In this document: one piece after another, positions 44,696-52,733 of the stretch
How the letters are laid out: the number at the start of each line of letters is the position of its first letter
How positions within the stretch are numbered: position 1 is the stretch's first letter
Assembly (NCBI GenBank): GCA_032249615.1
Contig: JAVVHH010000001.1
Span: forward strand, 1 to 64,000
Direction: 5' to 3'
Source of the DNA: JAVVHH01 sp032249615
GTDB lineage: Bacteria > Pseudomonadota > Alphaproteobacteria > Acetobacterales > Acetobacteraceae
Length of the DNA stretch: 64,000 nt
Position numbers and translations under genes: made by a program
The notes under the pieces: model-generated
Database searches by the model: none
The model's input: the letters and a program-made list of their open reading frames with translations, nothing else
What the model was told of the DNA's origin: nothing

Positions 44696-45838
44696 TCAGT
44701 GCAGCCGGTCCCAGCCGGCGCCACTGAGGTAGCCGACGCGGCCGGCGGCGAAAGTGGCGACCACCCGGGGACCGGCCGGGTCGACGAGCACGACGTCGGC
44801 CCGCTTGCCGTCCTCGATCGTGCCGCGGTCGTGGAGCCCGGCGGCTGCGGCCGCGTTGGCAGAAACGAGCGCCCAGGCCTGCCCGAGCGACAGCGCCCCG
44901 CGATGGCCGAGCGACCAGGCGGCGGGCAGCATGGCCGGGTAGAAATAGTCGCTGCACAGCACCGTGCAGACGCCTCGCTCGGCAAGCGCGCCGGCCGACG
45001 CCCAGCCGAGATGGGAGCCGCCACGCACGACGTTGGGGCAACCCATGACGACCGCGTCGCCCGAATCCCGCGCGTCCTCCCCCACTGCTTCGGCCATCGG
45101 GAACTCGCAGATGCGGGCGCCGAGGGCCCGGAACCGCTCGCGCACGGCCACGGCGTCGTCGTCGTGGCTGGCCATCGGCAAGCCGTGCCGGCGCGCGGCG
45201 GCGGCCAGGCGGGCAGTCGCGGCGGGAACGTCGGATTGGCCGGCGGCGATCGCCTCCGCAAGCTGGCGGAACTGGGCGACCGGCATGCCGCTGCGCTGGC
45301 TGTATTTCGCCGCGCCCGCCGGCTGCGCCATCTCGCGCAGAACGGAGCCCATGTGGTCGTTGAAGCTGACCAGCCCCACCCGGCCCGCCTCGACATCGGC
45401 GAGCGCCACCTCGAGCGCGAGCAGGTTATAGAGTTCCCACCGCATATGCAGGCGCATGTCGCACACCATGGCCGGGCGGTGCGCCTCCAGCGCCTCGACC
45501 ATCAGGCGCCAGTTCTCCAGGCCGCGCAGGCCGGGCTCCCAGGACAGGGTGACGGCGTGCAGGGCCGTGGTGATGCCGTTGGCCAGCAGCTGCGCCTCCG
45601 TGTCGCGCAGGGCGAGCGGCAGCGGGAAGTTCACGCCGGGCCGGGGCTGCATCTGGCGTTCGAACGCGTCGCCATGTAGGTCGACGATGCCGGGCAGCGC
45701 GAACAGCCCGCGTGCATCGAAGTGCCGTCCCGCGCCCGTCCCGCCGAGCCGCAACGTGCCTTGCGCCTCGAGCCGCAACGACGTTTCCGCCACCGTTCCG
45801 TCGGCCAGCAGCACCTGGGCGCCTTGAATGTCGAGCAT
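44696..45838 (-). CDS. phnM: PhnM-like amidohydrolase (ribose 1-methylphosphonate 5-triphosphate diphosphatase)
   Basis: A 380-residue amidohydrolase with the PhnM pattern: L-P-G-I-V-D-L-H-G-D-A-F-E-R near residue 55, C-D-M-R-L-H-M-R-W-E, S-H-D-D-D, and L-C-S-D-Y-F-Y-P-A-M-L. PhnM removes pyrophosphate from the triphosphate intermediate of the C-P lyase pathway. No other phn gene is in the window, so it either serves a pathway encoded elsewhere or has another substrate. I chose the ATG at 45838; the frame extends 18 codons further without a supported start. Confidence 0.85.
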   Translation of the reverse strand: MLDIQGAQVLLADGTVAETSLRLEAQGTLRLGGTGAGRHFDARGLFALPGIVDLHGDAFERQMQPRPGVNFPLPLALRDTEAQLLANGITTALHAVTLSWEPGLRGLENWRLMVEALEAHRPAMVCDMRLHMRWELYNLLALEVALADVEAGRVGLVSFNDHMGSVLREMAQPAGAAKYSQRSGMPVAQFRQLAEAIAAGQSDVPAATARLAAAARRHGLPMASHDDDAVAVRERFRALGARICEFPMAEAVGEDARDSGDAVVMGCPNVVRGGSHLGWASAGALAERGVCTVLCSDYFYPAMLPAAWSLGHRGALSLGQAWALVSANAAAAAGLHDRGTIEDGKRADVVLVDPAGPRVVATFAAGRVGYLSGAGWDRLH

Positions 45839-45951
45839 GGCCCGTTCTAGCCAGGCGCGGGGCGCCGGACCAGAGTGCGAGCTGCCGTGCAACGGAATTC
45901 GGGATTGCTCGTTTCGATCGTCACAGATCGACCAACCCGAAGGAGCGCTCC

Positions 45952-46416
45952 ATGATTTCGACCCGCCGGACGTTGCTGCCCGCCCTCGCCAGCGTCCTGA
46001 TGCTCAGCGCGGCAGTGGTCTCCCGCGCGAACGCCGCCCCCGATCCGGCGGCGCCCGGCCCCGTCACCGCTACGCTCACCCTCAGCGCGCAAGGTGCCGC
46101 GGCAGGCGTCGGCTACACCTGGGGCGACGGCATCCTGATGTTCCACGGCAAGAAATACCGCTTTTCGGTCAACGGCGTGTCGATCGCCGATGTCGGCTAC
46201 TCCAAGGTGACCGGCCACGGGCGGGTCTACCACTTGAAGAACGTTCAGGATTTCAGCGGGACCTACGCGGCGACGACCGGGCAGGCCACGGTCGGTAATG
46301 GGCTCGGCGGCCAGCTGCTGCAGAATGCGAACGGCGTGCAGATCCGCATCGACCAGATGACCCGCGGCGCCCGTCTGGAAGGCTCGGTCGGCGGGATCAC
46401 GCTCACGCTGAAATAA
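45952..46416 (+). CDS. Small exported protein of unknown function
   Basis: A 154-residue protein with an Arg-Arg n-region and a Sec/Tat-type signal ending near R-A-N-A|A (28). The mature part is a Gly-rich beta domain (G-V-G-Y-T-W-G-D-G-I-L, G-H-G-R-V-Y-H-L, then short G-x-G repeats), somewhat like small alphaproteobacterial envelope proteins, but I cannot name the family. AGGAG six bases before the ATG fixes the start. It is divergent from phnM and followed by a hairpin. Confidence 0.75.
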   Translation: MISTRRTLLPALASVLMLSAAVVSRANAAPDPAAPGPVTATLTLSAQGAAAGVGYTWGDGILMFHGKKYRFSVNGVSIADVGYSKVTGHGRVYHLKNVQDFSGTYAATTGQATVGNGLGGQLLQNANGVQIRIDQMTRGARLEGSVGGITLTLK

Positions 46417-46422
46417 GCGCGC

Positions 46423-46453
46423 CACAAGCCGTCGGATCGTCCGGCGGCTTGTG
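46423..46453 (+). terminator. Hairpin after the small exported protein gene
   Basis: Arms CACAAGCCG (46423-46431) and CGGCTTGTG (46445-46453) start 7 bases after the stop codon; inner CGGA/TCCG pairs lengthen the stem. There is no T run, so it may slow or end transcription less efficiently than a classic terminator. Confidence 0.45.
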
Positions 46454-46484
46454 CGACTCCGGCGGGGTGCCCTCATATGGGGCG

Positions 46485-46934
46485 ATGCCTCTGCGCGCTC
46501 GACCTGCTGCGACGTCCGTCCACCTGATGAAGCTCGCGGTGGGGGTGAGCTCGATCGAGGCCTTCGAGGAGCGGGTGGCCACGCATCGCGCCTCCGGCAG
46601 CGGCATGCAGGTCTGGACCCGCAACTTCCCGAAGCGGGCCGAGCAGGTGATCGGCGAGGGATCGCTCTACTGGGTCGTCGCCGGGCTGCTCTCGGTCCGC
46701 ATGCCGGTGCTGGGCATCGCGGAAGATACCTACGACGACGGGTCGCGTTGCGCGCGGATCGAGTTGGAGCCAACCCTGATCCGGGTCACGCCGGTACGCA
46801 TGCGTCCCTTCCAGGGCTGGCGGTATCTCGACCCGGCAGCCGCGCCCGCCGATCTGCGGCAGGTAGGTGCAAGCGGGATCGACGCGCTGCCGCCGCAGGT
46901 GCTGCGCGAATTGCGGGACCTCTGCCTGGTATAA
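46485..46934 (+). CDS. DUF1489 family protein
   Basis: A 149-residue protein with the family pattern V-H-L-M-K-L-A-V-G-V-S-S-I near the start, then R-N-F-P-K-R, G-S-L-Y-W-V-V-A-G and P-F-Q-G-W-R-Y-L. DUF1489 is an alphaproteobacterial family of unknown function. I used the ATG at 46485 so that the conserved V-H-L-x-K stretch is kept; an internal ATG at 46527 would remove it. The gene is convergent with the SDR gene, one base away. Confidence 0.8.
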   Translation: MPLRARPAATSVHLMKLAVGVSSIEAFEERVATHRASGSGMQVWTRNFPKRAEQVIGEGSLYWVVAGLLSVRMPVLGIAEDTYDDGSRCARIELEPTLIRVTPVRMRPFQGWRYLDPAAAPADLRQVGASGIDALPPQVLRELRDLCLV

Positions 46935-46935
46935 C

Positions 46936-47628
46936 TTAAAGCCGGATGATTTCGCCGTGCCGGGTCTCCGCCTCGCCGCACAGCGCGGCGATCGACGGCG
47001 CGACATCGGCTGGTTTCGGCAGGGTCTCGGGGTCCTCGCCGGGGAACGCCTCGGTCCTGAGGCGGCTCGCCACGGCGCCGGGATCGACCAGGTTGACGCG
47101 CAACGCCGTCGTGGCGACCTCTTGCGCCCAGGTGAGCACGAGGTGGTCGAGCGCGGCCTTGGTGGCGCCGTATGCGCCCCAGTAGGCGCGCGGCTCGGCG
47201 GCGCGTTGCGTCGTCAGAAACAGGGCGCGGCCGGCGGGCGCGACCTGCAGCACCGGTGCGCAACTGCGGATGAGCCGCCACGCTGCTGCGAGGTTCACGC
47301 CGACGACGGCGTTCCAGTCCGCCGGGAGGATGTGAGGCACCGGGGTCAACCGCCCAAGCGCGCCCGCGCTGTGGACCAGCACGTCGAGCCGGCCGAACCG
47401 ATCGAACACGCTCGGCCCGATCATGTCGACGCCGGCCCCATCCAGCAGGTCGAGCGGCAGCAGCGTCGCACTGCCGCCCTCGGCCCTGATCGCGTCGTCG
47501 ACGTCGGCGAGGCCGCCTTCCGTGCGCGCGGTGAGAACCACGTGCATCCCGGCCCGCGCGAGTTCGAGCGCGACGGCCGCCCCGATGCCGCGGCTGGCAC
47601 CGGTGACGAGAGCGACTTTCTGGTCCAT
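46936..47628 (-). CDS. Short-chain dehydrogenase/reductase (SDR)
   Basis: A 230-residue classical SDR. The dinucleotide-binding motif T-G-A-S-R-G-I-G is at 9-16. The active site has Tyr153 and Lys157 (Y-G-A-T-K), but the usual Ser thirteen residues before the Tyr is Thr140, and the N-N-A-G motif reads H-S-A-G. The substitutions may be tolerated, since Thr can replace Ser in some SDRs. The ATG overlaps the purF stop (TGATG), an arrangement common in related genomes. The substrate is unknown. Confidence 0.88.
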   Translation of the reverse strand: MDQKVALVTGASRGIGAAVALELARAGMHVVLTARTEGGLADVDDAIRAEGGSATLLPLDLLDGAGVDMIGPSVFDRFGRLDVLVHSAGALGRLTPVPHILPADWNAVVGVNLAAAWRLIRSCAPVLQVAPAGRALFLTTQRAAEPRAYWGAYGATKAALDHLVLTWAQEVATTALRVNLVDPGAVASRLRTEAFPGEDPETLPKPADVAPSIAALCGEAETRHGEIIRL

Positions 47629-49106
47629 CAGCTTTCGGTCAGCAGGCTGAGTTGCTTGTCGGCATTGTCCTGCATGTCCGTCAGCTGGATCGGGTAGTTG
47701 CCTGTGAAGCAGGCGTCGCAGAAGTGCGGGCGCGCCGGGTCGCGCGTGGCCTGCCCGAGCGCGCGATAGAGGCCGTCAAGCGAGATGAAGGCCAGGCTGT
47801 CGGCACCGATGATGCTGGCCATCTCGTCAACCGTGTGCCGCGCGGCCAGCAGCTTGCCGCGTTCCGGCGTGTCGATACCGTAGAAGCAGGAATGAGTGGT
47901 CGGCGGGGAGGAAATTCGCATGTGCACCTCGGCGGCCCCCGCGGCGCGCACCATCTCGACGATCTTCCGGCTGGTCGTGCCGCGGACGATGCTGTCGTCG
48001 ACCAGGATGACCCGCTTGCCGGCGAGCACCGCGTGGTTGGCCGAGTGCTTCAGCTTCACGCCGAGATTGCGGATGTTGTCGGTCGGCTCGATGAAAGTCC
48101 GCCCGACATAGTGGTTGCGGATGATGCCGAGTTCGAACGGCACTCCGCTCTGGGTGCTGTAGCCCATCGCGGACGGCACGCCGCTATCCGGGACCGGCAC
48201 CACGACATCTGCCTCGACGCTGCTTTCGCGGGCAAGTTCCGCGCCGATCCGCTTGCGCGCCTCGTACACCGGCATGGCCTCCATGCGGGAGTCCGGCCGG
48301 GCGAAGTAGATGTATTCAAACACGCAGAAGCGGCTCTTGGTGGCGCCGAAGGGCTTGATGCTGCGGACGCCCTGGTCGTTGATGACGACGATCTCGCCGG
48401 GCTCCACGTCGCGCACGAAATGGGCGCCGACGATGTCGAGCGCGCAGGTTTCGCTCGCCAGCACCCAGCCCCCGGTGCCCTCCCGGCCGATGCGGCCCAG
48501 GATCAACGGGCGCACCCCGAGCGGATCGCGTACGCCCATCAGCGCCTCGTTCGACATCGCCACGAGCGAGTAGGCGCCGACCACTTGCTTGAGGGCATCG
48601 ATCAGGCGGTCGACCACGGTGGAGTAGAGCGAGATGGCGATGAGGTGGACGAACACCTCGCTATCCGTCGTGCTCTGGAACAGGCAGCCGCGGCGGACGA
48701 GTTGGCGATGCAGGTGGTGGGCGTTGGTCAGGTTGCCGTTATGCGCCACGGCGAAGCCGCCGAACTCGAAATCGGCGTAGAGCGGCTGGACGTTGCGCAG
48801 CACGGTGTCGCCGGTGGTGGCGTAGCGATTGTGGCCCACGGCTGACGGCCCCGGGAGCCCGGCGATGATCTTGGCCTCGCTAAAGTTGTCACCCACCAGG
48901 CCGAGGCCGCGGTGGCTGTGGAAGCGCCGGCCGTCATAGGAGACGATGCCGGTGGCTTCCTGCCCGCGATGTTGCAGCGCGTGGAGCCCGAGCGCGGTGA
49001 CGGCGGCCGCGTCGCTCACGCCCCAGACGCCGAACACTCCGCACTCCTCGTGCAGCTTGTCGTCGTCGCCGGCTTGCTCGTTCCAACCGTCCACGCTGTG
49101 CGACAC
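47628..49106 (-). CDS. purF: Amidophosphoribosyltransferase
   Basis: A 492-residue enzyme for the first step of purine synthesis (PRPP plus glutamine to phosphoribosylamine). The N-terminal glutaminase uses Cys22 (E-E-C-G-V-F-G), implying removal of a short propeptide. The C-terminal transferase has V-I-L-V-D-D-S-I-V-R-G-T-T-S. Cysteines in S-E-T-C-A-L-D, S-C-F-Y-G-I-D and C-D-A-C match the iron-sulphur cluster ligands of the Bacillus-type enzyme. I chose GTG at 49106 because AGGAG ends seven bases upstream; the frame opens further upstream, across the cvpA stop. cvpA ends 10 bases upstream. Confidence 0.95.
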   Translation of the reverse strand: MSHSVDGWNEQAGDDDKLHEECGVFGVWGVSDAAAVTALGLHALQHRGQEATGIVSYDGRRFHSHRGLGLVGDNFSEAKIIAGLPGPSAVGHNRYATTGDTVLRNVQPLYADFEFGGFAVAHNGNLTNAHHLHRQLVRRGCLFQSTTDSEVFVHLIAISLYSTVVDRLIDALKQVVGAYSLVAMSNEALMGVRDPLGVRPLILGRIGREGTGGWVLASETCALDIVGAHFVRDVEPGEIVVINDQGVRSIKPFGATKSRFCVFEYIYFARPDSRMEAMPVYEARKRIGAELARESSVEADVVVPVPDSGVPSAMGYSTQSGVPFELGIIRNHYVGRTFIEPTDNIRNLGVKLKHSANHAVLAGKRVILVDDSIVRGTTSRKIVEMVRAAGAAEVHMRISSPPTTHSCFYGIDTPERGKLLAARHTVDEMASIIGADSLAFISLDGLYRALGQATRDPARPHFCDACFTGNYPIQLTDMQDNADKQLSLLTES

Positions 49107-49116
49107 GATCGATCTC

Positions 49117-49701
49117 CTAGTCACGCGTGGGCCGGGCGCCAAGCGCGCGACCCACCGGATTGGCGTGCAGCAGTTCCGCCGAGTTCGTCACCCGCCCTGG
49201 GGGCACGGCGACCACGGGCCGGAACCCCGGCGGCATTTGGTCGGACGCCCAGGCCGCGCCGCGATACACGAACGGCAAGGAGCGGGCATCCAAAACGGGG
49301 GCAGGCCATTGATTCATGGGAACCGCAAGCCCAGCCAAGATATAGGCAACGCAAACCAGCGCCGCACCCCGCAGCAAGCCGAATACCAGACCCAACGTCC
49401 GGTCGAGGCTTCCGAGCGCGGAACCCCGGACGGCGCTGGCGATCGCACCCGCCAGTAGCGACAGCAGAATGAGCACGATCACGAACACACCGACGAAGGC
49501 GAGCGTATCGGCCAGCGCGGTGTCGCGGACCTGCATACGGGCCCAGGGCTGCACGAGCGGGAACACGCCCAGCGGGCTCGCCACATAGGCTGCAATGGCC
49601 CAGGCGCCGAGGCCGAGTGCCTCCCGCACCAAGCCACGCGCAAAAGCGAGCAAGCCCGAGATCAGGATCACCCCAAGGACGACGAGGTCCACCCAGTTCA
49701 T
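49117..49701 (-). CDS. cvpA: CvpA family membrane protein
   Basis: A 194-residue inner-membrane protein with four hydrophobic helices (about 4-24, 30-50, 66-90, 104-125) and a hydrophilic C-terminal tail. The opening W-V-D-L-V-V-L-G-V-I-L-I-S-G and F-A-R-G-L-V-R-E are typical of CvpA. The usual cvpA-purF linkage is preserved, and the purF ribosome-binding site overlaps the cvpA stop codon. CvpA influences envelope integrity and colicin V export; its molecular role is unclear. Confidence 0.93.
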   Translation of the reverse strand: MNWVDLVVLGVILISGLLAFARGLVREALGLGAWAIAAYVASPLGVFPLVQPWARMQVRDTALADTLAFVGVFVIVLILLSLLAGAIASAVRGSALGSLDRTLGLVFGLLRGAALVCVAYILAGLAVPMNQWPAPVLDARSLPFVYRGAAWASDQMPPGFRPVVAVPPGRVTNSAELLHANPVGRALGARPTRD

Positions 49702-49754
49702 CGAACTGCCATGATGTTCGCCGCCGATATACGCGGCGCGCCCCCGCCGGGCAA

Positions 49755-51134
49755 TTAGCGCGGACCCGTCCGGCCCGAGAAAGCGCCCACCAAATCGGTG
49801 AGGTGGCCGATTTCGTCGACGGTCAGACCCTCCGGCGCGACCAGCTTGCGTCCGCCGAGCCGCCGCGGCAGGCAGGCCCGGGTGAAGCCGAGTTTTTGCG
49901 CTTCTTTCAACCGCGCCTCCGCCTGGGCAACCTGCCGCACCTCGCCGGACAGCCCGACCTCGCCGAAATACACCAGGCCGGCGCTCGTCGGCGTTTCGGT
50001 CGCGGCCGAGGTCAGCGCCGCGGCCACCGCGAGATCGGCGGCCGGCTCATTGATGCGCAGGCCGCCCGCCACGTTCAGATACACGTCCGAATTCGACAGC
50101 CGCAGCCCGGCCCGCGCATCGAGCACGGCCAGCAGCATCCCGAGCCGCCCGCCATCCCAGCCGACCACCGAGCGGCGCGGCGAGCCGCCGGCATTCGGCG
50201 CGAGCAGGGCCTGCACCTCGACCAACACCGGCCGCGTGCCCTCGAGCCCGGCGAAAACGGCGGAGCCCGCGATGTTGCCGCGCCGCTCCGCGAGAAACAG
50301 CGCCGACGGGTTGGCCACTTCCGCCAGCCCGCCCTCCGTCATCTCGAACACGCCGATCTCGTCGGTGGCGCCGAACCGGTTCTTGACGGCGCGGAGGATG
50401 CGGAACTGGTGCCCGCGGTCGCCTTCGAAATACAGGACCGCATCGACCATGTGTTCCAGCACCCGCGGCCCGGCAATCGCGCCTTCTTTGGTGACGTGTC
50501 CCACCAGCACGAGGGCGAAGCCGCGCGACTTGGCCAGCCGGATCAACTCGAAGCCGGAGGCGCGCACTTGGCTCACGCTGCCGGGCGCACTTTCCACCGT
50601 GTCGAGCCACATGGTCTGAATGGAATCGATGACGACCAGGCCGAGGTCGCGCTCGGCCTCGAGCGTGGCGGCGATGTCGCGCACGTTGATGGCGGCCGCA
50701 AGTTCGAGCGGCGCGTCGGCCAGGCCGAGGCGGCGCGCCCGGAGCCGGACCTGGTCGACCGACTCTTCGCCCGACACGTAGCGCACCCGCTTGCCGGCGC
50801 GTGCTAGTGTGGCGGCGGCCTGGAGCATGAGGGTGGATTTGCCGATGCCTGGATCGCCGCCGACGAGCACGACCGAGGCTGGTACGAAGCCGCCGCCCAG
50901 CACGCGGTCGAGCTCTGCGATGCCGGCCGGCTCGCGCGACGGCGGTGCGGCGCCGCCTTCGAGCCCGACGAAGGAGACCCGCTTGCCGCCCGCCTTGACC
51001 GGCGCGCCCGGCCGGCTCTCAACCGCCTCTTCGACGAGCGTGTTCCACTCCCCGCACGCATCGCAGCGCCCAGCCCACTTCGGATACGCGGCACCACAAT
51101 TCTGGCATACGTAACGAGCAGTGGGCTTAGCCAC
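49755..51134 (-). CDS. radA: DNA repair protein RadA (Sms)
   Basis: A 459-residue recombination ATPase. A zinc finger uses Cys10, Cys13, Cys24 and Cys27; Walker A is G-D-P-G-I-G-K-S-T (93-101); the RadA-specific K-N-R-F-G motif follows at about 245; the C-terminal half is Lon-protease-like. RadA drives branch migration of recombination intermediates. It starts at GTG and overlaps the preceding HEPN-type gene by eight bases, an unusual upstream neighbour for radA. Confidence 0.96.
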   Translation of the reverse strand: MAKPTARYVCQNCGAAYPKWAGRCDACGEWNTLVEEAVESRPGAPVKAGGKRVSFVGLEGGAAPPSREPAGIAELDRVLGGGFVPASVVLVGGDPGIGKSTLMLQAAATLARAGKRVRYVSGEESVDQVRLRARRLGLADAPLELAAAINVRDIAATLEAERDLGLVVIDSIQTMWLDTVESAPGSVSQVRASGFELIRLAKSRGFALVLVGHVTKEGAIAGPRVLEHMVDAVLYFEGDRGHQFRILRAVKNRFGATDEIGVFEMTEGGLAEVANPSALFLAERRGNIAGSAVFAGLEGTRPVLVEVQALLAPNAGGSPRRSVVGWDGGRLGMLLAVLDARAGLRLSNSDVYLNVAGGLRINEPAADLAVAAALTSAATETPTSAGLVYFGEVGLSGEVRQVAQAEARLKEAQKLGFTRACLPRRLGGRKLVAPEGLTVDEIGHLTDLVGAFSGRTGPR

Positions 51135-51630
51135 GGCGCCCCCACCGATCGGAGAGCAGGGCCGCTAGCAAGAACGCACGCGCTTCGTCGGTACCCGCAA
51201 TGGCGGCAAAGGCCAATGCGGCGCGCCGGGCTGACAGCACGCGCCCTGACATGAACTCGAGGCTGATCGTCTCACTCAGGTCGTAATCGGAAGCGATCCG
51301 CGCCGCTTGGAGCTCGATGACCGTCGAGGCCACGAGCCGGATTTCGTCCGACGGCTTCGCAGGGAATAGCCGATCCCACGGCGGATCGAAGCGCTCCCTC
51401 CAGACCCGCTCGCTCACCGTCCGGAGGAGGGCATGGTTGAAGCTGCGTGAGATCTGCGCGCGTTGTGCGTCGGGCCCGCAGGTCAGTAACGCCGCGCCTG
51501 CCTCCGTCAGGGTATGAAACAGGCCGTAATAAGCCGTCGACACCGCCCGTCGGCGTGCGGCCTCGGAAGGCGGCGGCGCCGTCCCGGCGAGGCGTTCCGC
51601 CTCATCGAGAAATTCGTGCGCCTTGATCAC
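51127..51630 (-). CDS. HEPN-like protein, candidate toxin of a two-gene module
   Basis: A 167-residue helical protein. R-A-V-S-T-A-Y-Y-G-L-F-H at 28-39 is the common HEPN helix pattern; R-S-F-N-H at 62-66 and a later S-D-Y-D segment also fit HEPN families that may act as RNases. It starts at GTG overlapping its partner's stop (GTGA), so it is translated with the smaller gene, as toxin-antitoxin pairs usually are. Its 3' end overlaps radA. Family assignment rests on motif memory. Confidence 0.65.
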   Translation of the reverse strand: MIKAHEFLDEAERLAGTAPPPSEAARRRAVSTAYYGLFHTLTEAGAALLTCGPDAQRAQISRSFNHALLRTVSERVWRERFDPPWDRLFPAKPSDEIRLVASTVIELQAARIASDYDLSETISLEFMSGRVLSARRAALAFAAIAGTDEARAFLLAALLSDRWGRRG

Positions 51631-51938
51631 CCGGCGCTCGGATCAGCCCGCACGATTTTGGAGTAAGGAAGTCGGTCCTCGAAGGCGTGCAACAGTTCCG
51701 TCAGGATGACGTGGTCGATCTGCCCGTAGGCCTCGGCCCGACGTAGGATCTCATCTTGACCGGGCGCTCCGTCGAACGGCGCGGCGGAATAGACGACGTA
51801 GAGCGCAGGCTCACCTTCCATCTCCCCGAGCTCGATCTCGAAACCCGTGATGAAGTCCGGCAACTCGTGGCGCGCCACAATCTCGCGCGCCCGGGCAATC
51901 TCCTGGGCAGCTCGAACCGGGGGCCTGACGTCGTTCAT
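51627..51938 (-). CDS. Small partner of the HEPN-like protein, candidate antitoxin
   Basis: A 103-residue acidic protein: an N-terminal helix (about 8-25), a strand pair around F-E-I-E-L-G-E-M and A-L-Y-V-V-Y, and a C-terminal helix ending L-P-Y-S-K-I-V-R. It lacks the G-S-x10-D-x-D motif of MNT nucleotidyltransferase antitoxins, so if it is an antitoxin it is of another type. The stop overlaps the HEPN GTG. It lies 18 bases after mlaF and may be transcribed from the mlaEF unit. Confidence 0.55.
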   Translation of the reverse strand: MNDVRPPVRAAQEIARAREIVARHELPDFITGFEIELGEMEGEPALYVVYSAAPFDGAPGQDEILRRAEAYGQIDHVILTELLHAFEDRLPYSKIVRADPSAG

Positions 51939-51956
51939 GACGTCACCTTAGCACGG

Positions 51957-52733
51957 TCACCGCCGCAGCTGCATCTGGATCGGACCGTCACGGCGCCCGT
52001 GGGTGAACTGGTCGACCAGCGCGTTGCCGCTCGAGAGGACCTCCGCCGCCGGGCCCTCCCAGACAATGCGGCCGCCATACAGCATGGCGGCGCGGTCGCC
52101 GATCCGGGTGGCGCTCGCCATGTCGTGGGTGATCGCGATCGCCGTGCTGCCGAGCCGCTTGACGCAGTCGACGATCAAACCGTCGATCACCGCGCCCATG
52201 ATCGGATCGAGGCCCGTGGTTGGCTCGTCGAAGAACAGGATCTCCGGCTGCGCGGCGATCGCCCGGGCCAGGCCGACGCGCTTCTGCATGCCGCCCGACA
52301 GCTCGGACGGCGCCAGGTCGCCGACGCTCGCGTCGAGCCCCACCTGCGCCAGCACCTCGTCGGCCCGGCGCCGCGCCTCCGCCCGCGCCACCGATCGCCG
52401 CGCCAGCAGCCCGAACGCCACGTTCTCCCATACGGTCAGGCTGTCGAACAGAGCGGCGGCCTGGAACAGCATGCCGATCCGCGCATTGACCGTCTCGCGT
52501 GCGTGCCGGTCCAGCTTCAGTACGTCGACCCCGTCGATCTCGATCGACCCGGCGTCGGGCTCGATCAGCCCCAGGATGCAGCGCAGCAGCACCGACTTGC
52601 CGCTGCCGGAACCGCCGATCACCACCATGGACGTGCCGGCTGCGATGTCGAGGTCGACCCCGTCCAGCACCGCCTTGGTGCCGAAAGCCTTGGCGAGGCC
52701 GCGCACCCTGATCTTCGGCAGCGCCGGGCTCAT
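51957..52733 (-). CDS. mlaF: Phospholipid-transport ABC ATPase MlaF
   Basis: A 258-residue ATPase with Walker A G-G-S-G-S-G-K-S (40-47), Q-loop in F-Q-A-A-A-L-F-D-S-L-T-V-W-E-N-V, signature L-S-G-G-M-Q-K-R-V and Walker B I-L-F-F-D-E-P-T-T-G-L-D-P. It powers the Mla system that moves phospholipids between the two membranes. It overlaps mlaE by four bases. mlaD, normally next, is absent here. Confidence 0.93.
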   Translation of the reverse strand: MSPALPKIRVRGLAKAFGTKAVLDGVDLDIAAGTSMVVIGGSGSGKSVLLRCILGLIEPDAGSIEIDGVDVLKLDRHARETVNARIGMLFQAAALFDSLTVWENVAFGLLARRSVARAEARRRADEVLAQVGLDASVGDLAPSELSGGMQKRVGLARAIAAQPEILFFDEPTTGLDPIMGAVIDGLIVDCVKRLGSTAIAITHDMASATRIGDRAAMLYGGRIVWEGPAAEVLSSGNALVDQFTHGRRDGPIQMQLRR

